Origin: an uncultured Collinsella sp.
Lineage (GTDB): Bacteria; Actinomycetota; Coriobacteriia; Coriobacteriales; Coriobacteriaceae
Direction: 5' to 3'
Length of the DNA: 6,850 bases
Assembly: GCA_900549655.1 (NCBI GenBank)
Contig: UROZ01000109.1
Span: 1 to 6,850 of the forward strand
The translations under genes and the position numbers were made by a program. A model generated the notes under the pieces. The model worked only from the letters and a program-made list of their open reading frames with translations, was not told where the DNA came from and searched no databases. Numbering within the stretch: the stretch's first letter is position 1; every line of letters begins with the position of its first letter. This document shows, piece by piece, positions 1 to 5,237 of this stretch.

Positions 1-912
1 ACGGGGACGCTGTCACCGACGCCCGCCCCGCCGCCTCCGATGCCGCCGGCAGACGCTGCCGCTCCGCAGCATCGAGCTCCGGTCATCTGCGCCATTTCGG
101 GTTCGGGCGGTTGCGGCAAGTCGACGATCATTGCCACCATGGCACACACATCGTCGCTGTTGGGCTTGCGTGCCGCCGTGCTCGACCTGGACCTGATGTT
201 TGGAAACCTTTACGACTTGTTAGGCGTCGATGCTCCGCGCGATATGGCGGCACTTATCGAGCCGTCGGTGGCGGGCGCGCTTGCCGAGCCGGATATCGTG
301 GCCGCATCGATGCGCGTGGCGCCGGGCGTTACGCTCTGGGGTCCCGTTGCGGCGCCCGAGCAAGCCGAGCTCATGGCACGTCCGGTGGAGCTGCTGCTTG
401 ATGTCCTGCGTCGCGAATCCGACGTGGTCTTTATCGATACCTCGGTCTTTTGGGGCGATGCCGTGGCGGCTGCGGTGGCGGCGAGCGACCGTTGCCTGGT
501 CGTTGGCGATGCGGCGGTGTCGTCCGCGACATCGGCGTCGCGCGTCATTAAACTGGCAAGTCGAGTAGGTGTGCCGCGCACGCGCATGAGCGCCGTGTTC
601 AACCGGTTCGGTGCGCGCGGGGCAGACGAGGACGTCGCCATGCGCTTTGAGATTGCCTGTGCGTTGAGCTCCAAGATTCGTATCGCCGATGGCGGGCAGG
701 ATCTCGCCGCGCTCATGGCGTTTGGGCGCGCTGATGAGGCAGTGGGGCAGACCAGCGCTTTTGCGACCAGCGTGCGCGAGGCCACGCGCGAGATGCTCGT
801 GGAACTGGGGTGCGCCGTCGGCCCTTGGAGCGATATGGTCGCCGACCGTGCAACGCGCACCGAACGCCCGCGTATCCGCCTTCCCTGGTCGCGCGAGGGT
901 GATCAGCGATGA
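1..912 (+). CDS. tadZ: TadZ/CpaE-like pilus-localising ATPase (5' end outside window)
   Basis: ParA/MinD-superfamily ATPase, which in Tad systems positions the pilus machine at the inner face of the membrane. The P-loop is at about 100-126 (S-G-S-G-G-C-G-K-S-T, the GK lysine at 118-120). The Walker A' strand with D-L-D-L is at about 178-195, and a Walker B-like D-V-V-F-I-D-T is at 421-441. The first Lys of the usual K-G-G-x-G-K-[ST] deviant Walker A is replaced by Ser, so the inter-subunit signature lysine seems absent. The first ATG (40) has no Shine-Dalgarno sequence, and the frame is open to base 1 through a Pro/Ala-rich linker, so the gene almost certainly starts upstream. In TadZ relatives an atypical receiver domain precedes the ATPase and is probably what lies to the left. 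The stop overlaps the tadA start (ATGA), implying translational coupling. The family call is confident; the N-terminal architecture is inferred. Confidence 0.88.
   Translation, partial: TGTLSPTPAPPPPMPPADAAAPQHRAPVICAISGSGGCGKSTIIATMAHTSSLLGLRAAVLDLDLMFGNLYDLLGVDAPRDMAALIEPSVAGALAEPDIVAASMRVAPGVTLWGPVAAPEQAELMARPVELLLDVLRRESDVVFIDTSVFWGDAVAAAVAASDRCLVVGDAAVSSATSASRVIKLASRVGVPRTRMSAVFNRFGARGADEDVAMRFEIACALSSKIRIADGGQDLAALMAFGRADEAVGQTSAFATSVREATREMLVELGCAVGPWSDMVADRATRTERPRIRLPWSREGDQR
895..903 (+). promoter_or_regulatory. Ribosome binding site of tadA, inside the tadZ 3' end
   Basis: GAGGGTGAT, with one mismatch to the extended anti-16S consensus GGAGGTGAT, ends 5 bases before the ATG at 909. 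It supports that start, which overlaps the tadZ stop codon. Confidence 0.55.
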
Positions 913-2237
913 GCCTGCAAACGAGGATTAAGGCTGCCGGCGCTGCAGCGGGGGCAGCGCCTGTAGATGCGGGGCGTCGCCGCGCGGTGAAACGACGCAC
1001 CAAGCGCGCCGTGATGGACCGCATGGGTTACGACGAAGTGGCGCGTATCAGCGCCTATATCGACCCGGCGCTTGCCCGCTCGGAATTGCGTCCCGCGGTG
1101 GAGGCGGCGCTCAATGTTGAGGAACCGACCGATCTCGCGACGCCCGAGCGCGAGACCATCATCGACGAGATTTTGGATGACGTGGTGGGCTTGGGGCCGT
1201 TGCAGCCGCTCATCGAGGACGACACCGTTACCGAGATCATGATCAACGGCTGCCGCTCGGCTTTCTTTGAACGCGGCGGCGTCTTGTACCCCATCGAGCA
1301 TGCGTTTGAGGATGATGAGCAGATCCGGGTGCTTATCGACCGCATCATCTCGCCACTTGGCCGCCGTATCGACGAGCGCAGCCCCATCGTCAACGCCCGC
1401 CTCAAAACGGGCTATCGCGTCAACGCGGTGATTCCGCCTGTGGCGATTGACGGACCGATTCTCACCATCCGAAAGTTCTCGGACCGTATCTGCTCACTGG
1501 ACGAGCTTGTGGGGCTGGGGTCGCTGCCGCTTTGGTATGCGCAGCTGCTGTCGTGCGCGGTGTCGCTGCGACAGGACCTGGCGGTTGCGGGAGGCACGGG
1601 ATCTGGTAAGACCACCCTGCTCAACGCGTTGTCATGCGAGATTTCCACCGGCGAGCGCATCGTGACGATCGAGGACTCTGCCGAGCTCAAGTTTGCGCAT
1701 CATCCGCACGTGGTGCGCCTAGAGGCGCGCGAGGCTTCAATTGAGGGTGAGGGTGCGGTGACGATTCGCGACCTAGTAACTAATGCCCTGCGCATGCGCC
1801 CCGACCGCATCGTGGTGGGCGAGGTGCGTGGTGCCGAGTGCTGCGACATGTTGCAGGCCATGAACACGGGCCACGACGGGTCGCTCACCACGCTTCATGC
1901 GGGTTCCGAGCAGGAGACCGTGGTGCGTCTGACGTTGCTTGCACGTTATGGCATCGATCTGCCGAGCGAGCTCATCGAGGAACAGATTGCCATGGCGCTC
2001 GACGGCATCGTGATGTCCGAGCGCCACGCCGATGGCAGGCGTTTCGTCTCCTCGTATTCGGGGGTGCGTCGCGCCGCGTCGGGCGGCGTAGAGCTCGAGC
2101 GCTATGTGACTTTCGATGCCGCCGAGCGCACCTGGACGCTTGACCGCGAGCCGCCGTTTATCGCAGAAGGCCTGCGGTCGGGGACGCTCACACAAGAGGA
2201 GGTGGACGAATGGAGGTCGCTGTGCCCCTCGTCGTAG
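909..2237 (+). CDS. tadA: TadA/CpaF-family pilus assembly ATPase
   Basis: Type II/IV secretion ATPase of the CpaF/TadA subfamily. As a cytoplasmic hexamer it powers Flp pilin assembly through TadB/TadC. The protein is 442 aa, normal for the family. A basic N-terminal tail (residues 1-35) leads into the CpaF N-terminal domain, with V-G-L-G-P-L-Q-P-L-I and T-E-I-M-I-N-G near residues 95-120. Walker A is G-G-T-G-S-G-K-T-T at 228-236 (K234). The Asp-box region I-V-T-I-E-D-S lies around 251-257. Walker B is R-I-V-V-G-E-V-R-G with Glu305. The His-box G-H-D-G-S-L-T-T-L-H-A contains H322 and H330. All key residues are intact, so it should be active. The start is supported by a nearby SD-like sequence and the 4-base ATGA overlap with tadZ. 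The 3' end overlaps tadB by 28 bases. Confidence 0.96.
   Translation: MSLQTRIKAAGAAAGAAPVDAGRRRAVKRRTKRAVMDRMGYDEVARISAYIDPALARSELRPAVEAALNVEEPTDLATPERETIIDEILDDVVGLGPLQPLIEDDTVTEIMINGCRSAFFERGGVLYPIEHAFEDDEQIRVLIDRIISPLGRRIDERSPIVNARLKTGYRVNAVIPPVAIDGPILTIRKFSDRICSLDELVGLGSLPLWYAQLLSCAVSLRQDLAVAGGTGSGKTTLLNALSCEISTGERIVTIEDSAELKFAHHPHVVRLEAREASIEGEGAVTIRDLVTNALRMRPDRIVVGEVRGAECCDMLQAMNTGHDGSLTTLHAGSEQETVVRLTLLARYGIDLPSELIEEQIAMALDGIVMSERHADGRRFVSSYSGVRRAASGGVELERYVTFDAAERTWTLDREPPFIAEGLRSGTLTQEEVDEWRSLCPSS
2197..2204 (+). promoter_or_regulatory. Strong ribosome binding site of tadB, inside tadA
   Basis: AGGAGGTG matches the anti-16S consensus, with 7 bases between the AGGAGG core and the ATG at 2210. 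It fixes the tadB start within the tadA coding region. Confidence 0.75.
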
Positions 2238-3136
2238 GGGGTTTGGCAGGGTTTTCTGTTGCGACGGCGTGCGGGGCGGAACCTCGTGTGCCGCGGGTGC
2301 CGCCGGCGGAGCTGGCGCGTCAGGCGCTCGAGGCGGTGGCAGAGAAGCTGCCGCGTGAGCTGGTGGAAAACGATCTGCTGAAAAAGATCGCCCGTTCGTG
2401 GACATCGCTGGCTCCGGCGCATCGCCTTGGCCTCGTGATCGAAGATGCTTCGGGGCGTTTGGCGTTTCTACTGCTATCGAGCGGTGTCTGCTGCGTTTTA
2501 CTAACGATGGTGTCGTTATCGCCCCTCGGGTTTGCCTTGGGACTTGTTGCTCCGATTGCCGCTGGCGCCGCTCGGGATGGCTTTGAGAGCCGGCGCGAGC
2601 AACACGATGCAGAAGAGGCCATGCCCGAGGCGTTTACCGCACTTTCCATGTCGCTTGCCTCGGGACATTCGCTGGCCCAGGGCATGCGCTTTGTGGGCGC
2701 TCATGCGCAAGAACCGGTGCATACCGAGTTTTTGCGGGTGGCGGCGGCGATCGATTGCGGTATCTCGGCGACCGACGCGCTCGATGACTTGCTCGTGCGC
2801 ATCGACGCTCCCGGCCTTTCGCTTGTGACCTTGGCGCTTAAGGTGTCTCAGCGCACCGGTGCTCCGCTTGCCGACTTACTGTCCGAGGCGTCGAGCATGG
2901 TGGGGGAGCGCATTGAGCTCAAGCGCCGCCTGGATGTCAAGACGTCGCAGGCTCGCATGTCTGCGCATATGGTCGCGGCGATGCCGGCGGGCATGTGCGC
3001 GGTGTTGGCGCTGCTTTCGGCAGATTTTCGTCGCGGTCTTGCGACGCCTGCCGGCGTGGGCGCTGTGGTGCTGGGTCTTGCCCTCAATGCCGTTGCCCTG
3101 GTGGTTATCCGACGCATTATGCGGGTGGAGCTATGA
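2210..3136 (+). CDS. tadB: TadB-like type II secretion F domain platform protein
   Basis: Integral membrane platform protein of the Tad pilus, thought to couple TadA motion to pilin extraction. It is 308 aa. An N-terminal hydrophobic segment (about residues 3-20) is followed by a charged cytoplasmic stretch, then a hydrophobic hairpin (about 82-120). The T2SF (GspF-type) helical domain begins near residue 135 with E-E-A-M-P-E-A-F and continues through L-A-S-G-H-S-L-A-Q-G and S-Q-R-T-G-A-P-L-A-D-L-L. Two C-terminal membrane segments follow (about 247-264 and 277-300). This is the normal TadB arrangement. The start is chosen for its strong SD. It overlaps tadA by 28 bases and tadC by 4 bases. 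TadB and TadC are both T2SF proteins, and I assign this one as TadB by its complete topology and its position next to tadA. Confidence 0.9.
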   Translation: MEVAVPLVVGGLAGFSVATACGAEPRVPRVPPAELARQALEAVAEKLPRELVENDLLKKIARSWTSLAPAHRLGLVIEDASGRLAFLLLSSGVCCVLLTMVSLSPLGFALGLVAPIAAGAARDGFESRREQHDAEEAMPEAFTALSMSLASGHSLAQGMRFVGAHAQEPVHTEFLRVAAAIDCGISATDALDDLLVRIDAPGLSLVTLALKVSQRTGAPLADLLSEASSMVGERIELKRRLDVKTSQARMSAHMVAAMPAGMCAVLALLSADFRRGLATPAGVGAVVLGLALNAVALVVIRRIMRVEL

Positions 3137-3774
3137 GCGCCCCGGTTGCAGTTGCGGCTTGCCTGTGCGCCCTGAGTGTATTTGTCGCGACGGGTTTGGA
3201 TCGGGCGGATGCACGCAAGATCGCAGGGGCCTGCAAGCGCGAGGCGGTGCTGGTCGCTGCCGCGGGTCGCTCAGTGGTCGATGCCCTGACCGCGCGAGTG
3301 AAGGGCGCGGTTGGAGTGGGCGGCCCGGCGCGAGTGCCGCTCGGCGAAGTGTCCGAGATGATCGATGTTGTGCGCTTGGGTCTTTCGGCCGGTCTTTCTT
3401 TTGATGCGGCGCTTGAGATTTTCTGCGCCAACCGCCGGTCAGTGCTGGCTCTTCGCCTTGAGCGGGCCTGCATGGCGTGGCAGGTGGGCGTGGGCACGCG
3501 TGAGGACGAGTTGTTGGCCGCCGCGCGCGACCTGGACGTGCGAGCGCTCGAGACCTTTGCCATCACGGTGGGGCAGGCGCTCGCCCTGGGTGCCCCACTT
3601 GCCGAGACGCTGGCCGCTCAAAGTCGCGAGATCCGTGCGGCTCATCGCGCTGCGGTCGAGCGCGAGATCGAGCGTGCGCCCGTCAAGCTGCTGATTCCCA
3701 CCGGCACGCTCATCTTGCCGGCGTTGCTTCTGTCCATATTGGGCCCGCTGCTGGGAGCAGGCGGGATGATGTAG
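3133..3774 (+). CDS. tadC: TadC-like type II secretion F domain platform protein (short)
   Basis: Second platform protein, expected to partner TadB in the membrane. It is 213 aa from the ATG at 3133, which overlaps the tadB stop as ATGA and has a purine-rich GGGTGGAG just upstream. The frame is open further up to 2995, but that extension would overlap the tadB T2SF region and reads as a low-complexity Arg/Cys/Gly shadow, so I reject it. Residues 3-20 form a hydrophobic segment. A T2SF domain spans about 70-205, with G-L-S-A-G-L-S-F-D-A-A-L-E and V-G-Q-A-L-A-L-G-A-P-L-A-E-T-L. It ends in A-P-V-K-L-L-I-P and a final membrane segment (about 186-208). It is clearly shorter than typical ~300-residue TadC proteins and seems to lack the hydrophobic hairpin before the T2SF domain that TadB has. 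Confidence 0.88.
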   Translation: MSAPVAVAACLCALSVFVATGLDRADARKIAGACKREAVLVAAAGRSVVDALTARVKGAVGVGGPARVPLGEVSEMIDVVRLGLSAGLSFDAALEIFCANRRSVLALRLERACMAWQVGVGTREDELLAAARDLDVRALETFAITVGQALALGAPLAETLAAQSREIRAAHRAAVEREIERAPVKLLIPTGTLILPALLLSILGPLLGAGGMM

Positions 3775-3780
3775 GGAGGA
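3774..3780 (+). promoter_or_regulatory. Strong ribosome binding site of the flp pilin gene
   Basis: GGGAGGA begins at the last base of the tadC stop codon and lies 4 bases before the ATG at 3785. A strong site is expected for the major structural subunit. Confidence 0.75.
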
Positions 3781-3784
3781 ATAC

Positions 3785-4018
3785 ATGAACACGATGACTG
3801 ACGCTGCTGGCAAGGTCCAGGGCCGGGCGTTTTGCCGGGCGGCACATGTTCGTCAACGCGCCAAGGAGCTACTGCAGGAGGAGAGTGCACAGGGTACCAC
3901 CGAGTATGCCATCTTGGTCGGCGTGCTCGTGGTGATCGCCATCATTGCCATTGTCGCATTTAAGGGCAAGGTCCAAGATCTATGGAACGCTATCAGCGAG
4001 GGCATCAACAGCCTGTAG
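3785..4018 (+). CDS. flp: Flp-family type IVb pilin (probable major pilin)
   Basis: Small pilin precursor of 77 aa, the likely main subunit of the Tad fibre. It has a long, mostly basic leader, then E-E-S-A-Q-G-T-T-E-Y and a single hydrophobic helix (residues 42-59), with a short charged tail ending in I-N-S-L. Aligning the Glu-Tyr pair with the +5/+6 positions of known Flp pilins places cleavage between A35 and Q36, giving a mature pilin of about 42 residues. Cleavage after G37 is the alternative but would shift Glu to +3. The processing enzyme (TadV/CpaA-type peptidase) is not in the window. The start at 3785 is favoured by its SD; ATG 3794 in the same frame is possible. The 35-residue leader is long for this class. 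It sits directly downstream of tadC with a 10-base gap, and its 3' end overlaps the next gene by 37 bases. Confidence 0.93.
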   Translation: MNTMTDAAGKVQGRAFCRAAHVRQRAKELLQEESAQGTTEYAILVGVLVVIAIIAIVAFKGKVQDLWNAISEGINSL

Positions 4019-4545
4019 AGGGCGAGCGCCCCATCGGGGTGCTGCTGGTGTTTGCTTGCCTGACCGTGGCGATAGCGGCGGTGCTTTGGGGGCTTAACGC
4101 CGCGCGGCAGCAGCGTCCTGGGGCCGCCTTCGATTCGGGCTCAGATTCGGCGGTGGCGTCTCAAAAAGATGAGATGCGAGATGCGGACGATTCGGATGTC
4201 GCTGTCACGGCGCAAACCTTTCTGCGGACGCTCGACAAGCGGTCTGGCACTGCGACGGATTCACCTGAGGACAACGCGATTGCGGTCCGGCTTGCATGGT
4301 CCGAGGACCGACCGATGACCGAGGCAGCGGCGGATATGTTACGCGCCTACCGCGAGGTGCCAACGGCCCAGCTCGCCCTGAGCGGCTATCTCGATATTAA
4401 GGGCAACGTATGGGGCGCCATCGTGCGCGATGGGCGCGGCTGGGTCGATATGGTGACGGTTGCCGCGGATGCTGGCGATGCTTCGTGTCGTCTGCGCGCC
4501 GTGCGTCTGGTCCCGCAAACAATAAGCTCAAAGGAGGGATCGTGA
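3982..4545 (+). CDS. Single-pass membrane protein of unknown function in the Tad operon
   Basis: I do not recognise this 187-aa protein. Residues 1-17 are hydrophilic and net basic. Residues 18-38 form one clear transmembrane helix (I-G-V-L-L-V-F-A-C-L...). Residues 42-72 are an acidic, Ser/Asp-rich linker. Residues 73-180 look like a small folded domain, with a helical half (about 73-127) and a strand-rich half around G-N-V-W-G-A-I-V-R-D-G-R-G-W-V-D. The basic N-terminus suggests N-in, with the domain outside the membrane. There is no class III prepilin motif. It lies between the two pilin genes, overlapping flp by 37 bases; its SD is weak (AAGG, about 10 bases upstream), so translation may be coupled to flp. 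A GTG at 4039 is an alternative start, but it would delete the basic flank of the helix. A role as an assembly accessory or anchor is only an inference from context. Confidence 0.72.
   Translation: MERYQRGHQQPVEGERPIGVLLVFACLTVAIAAVLWGLNAARQQRPGAAFDSGSDSAVASQKDEMRDADDSDVAVTAQTFLRTLDKRSGTATDSPEDNAIAVRLAWSEDRPMTEAAADMLRAYREVPTAQLALSGYLDIKGNVWGAIVRDGRGWVDMVTVAADAGDASCRLRAVRLVPQTISSKEGS
4531..4538 (+). promoter_or_regulatory. Strong ribosome binding site of the second small pilin gene
   Basis: AAGGAGGG lies 8 bases before the ATG at 4547. It is within the last codons of the preceding gene and marks re-initiation for the second pilin. Confidence 0.7.
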
Positions 4546-4546
4546 A

Positions 4547-4765
4547 ATGCATGGCATTCTGCGTGAGGAATCTGCCCAGGCGACGGTCGAATACGCCATC
4601 GTCACGGTGGCGCTGTTATCGATCGTGCTGGCGATTGTGGGACTTTGGCGTGCTGGCACCGATGGACGCTTGGCGGCGCTGGTTGAGCGGGCGGCATCCC
4701 ATGGCGTTGCCTCGACGTCGGTTATCGACGCCGCTGCGGGCGCTAAGGACATCGCGTTGTATTGA
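4547..4765 (+). CDS. Second Flp-like small pilin / pseudopilin
   Basis: This 72-aa prepilin-like protein resembles the first Flp. A 10-residue leader ends in E-E-S-A and is followed by Q-A-T-V-E-Y-A-I and a hydrophobic helix (about residues 17-35). Predicted cleavage between A10 and Q11 puts Glu at +5 and Tyr at +6. The mature part is about 62 residues. Its post-helix tail (G-T-D-G-R-L-A-A-L-V-E-R onward) is longer than in the first pilin, so it may be a minor pilin and not a duplicate major subunit. The start is fixed by the strong upstream SD and lies 1 base after the preceding stop. The 3' end overlaps the probable start of the TadE-like gene by 65 bases. The Flp-like class is well supported; the division of labour is inferred. 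Confidence 0.85.
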   Translation: MHGILREESAQATVEYAIVTVALLSIVLAIVGLWRAGTDGRLAALVERAASHGVASTSVIDAAAGAKDIALY

Positions 4766-5237
4766 TATCGCGCGCGAGGACCGGGCGCAGTCTACGGTCG
4801 AGGCCGCTTTTTTGCTGCCGACGTTTCTGACGCTCATCCTTCTCGCACTGCAACCGGTGTGCCTGCTTTATACGCGCGCGGTCATGGAGTCTGCCGCCGC
4901 CGAGACCGCGCGGCTCATGACCACGACGACGGCGGAGGACGACGATCTTAAGGAGTTCACCCTCCGCCGGCTTGCCGCAGTGCCCAACGTTTCGATCTTT
5001 CATGCCGGCGGGCCGTTGTCGTGGGATGTCGAGCTTAGCCGGGCCGATGCGGGCGGCGTCTCGTCCGTGTCCGTTTCCGGCGAGGTCAAGCCGTTGCCTG
5101 TGATCGGTGCGTTTGCGCAGGTTATGGGTGGTACCGCCGAGGGCGGCTACGTTGAGCTCAAGGTCGATGTCTCGTATCAATCACGTCCCGAATGGCTGGA
5201 GGGAGATTATGATTCGTGGATTGCTGCATGGGATTAA
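4701..5237 (+). CDS. tadE: TadE-like pseudopilin
   Basis: Minor pseudopilin of the TadE family, which is processed by the prepilin peptidase and needed for Flp pilus assembly in studied systems. From ATG 4701 it is 178 aa. An Arg-rich leader (residues 1-29) is followed by R-A-Q-S-T-V-E-A-A-F-L-L-P and a membrane helix (about 35-56). Then come C-L-L-Y-T-R-A-V-M-E-S-A-A-A-E-T-A-R, typical of TadE-type proteins, and a strand-rich extracytoplasmic domain. Cleavage is predicted between A29 and Q30, with Glu34 at +5 and Ala in place of Tyr at +6. The frame is open up to 4410, but the upstream part is an off-frame copy of the second pilin. ATG 4701 (weak SD) and TTG 4707 are the only sensible nearby starts I see, so the start is uncertain though the gene is not. 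The 3' end overlaps the next gene by 29 bases. Confidence 0.83.
   Translation: MALPRRRLSTPLRALRTSRCIDIAREDRAQSTVEAAFLLPTFLTLILLALQPVCLLYTRAVMESAAAETARLMTTTTAEDDDLKEFTLRRLAAVPNVSIFHAGGPLSWDVELSRADAGGVSSVSVSGEVKPLPVIGAFAQVMGGTAEGGYVELKVDVSYQSRPEWLEGDYDSWIAAWD
5198..5205 (+). promoter_or_regulatory. Strong ribosome binding site of the TadG-like gene
   Basis: GGAGGGAG lies within the tadE-like coding region. The GGAGG core (5198-5202) is 6 bases before the ATG at 5209. It selects 5209 over the later in-frame ATG at 5302. Confidence 0.7.

Noticed and set aside
40..42. ATG as the true start of the TadZ-like gene
   Set aside because: There is no Shine-Dalgarno sequence, the frame is open to base 1 with a Pro-rich linker, and the family normally carries an N-terminal domain.
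210..860. Long antisense open frame opposite tadZ
   Set aside because: High-GC antisense shadow with Ser/Ala/Thr-rich composition and no recognisable domain, opposite a well-supported gene.
1773..2405. Antisense open frame of 210 codons opposite tadA/tadB
   Set aside because: Pro/Arg/His-rich shadow lying across two conserved genes, with no domain or coding signal.
2995..3132. Upstream extension of tadC
   Set aside because: It overlaps the conserved tadB C-terminal region and encodes Arg/Cys/Gly-rich sequence typical of an off-frame shadow. The ATGA junction at 3133 is the natural start.
4075..4103. GCGGCG...CGCCGC inverted repeat as a terminator or attenuator after flp
   Set aside because: The arms are only 6 bases with a loop of about 17, no T-run follows, and it lies inside the membrane helix codons of the next gene.
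4410..4700. Upstream extension of the tadE-like gene, including GTG 4542 behind a good SD
   Set aside because: The frame there is a Trp/Arg/Cys-rich shadow of the unknown protein and second pilin. The SD serves the ATG at 4547.
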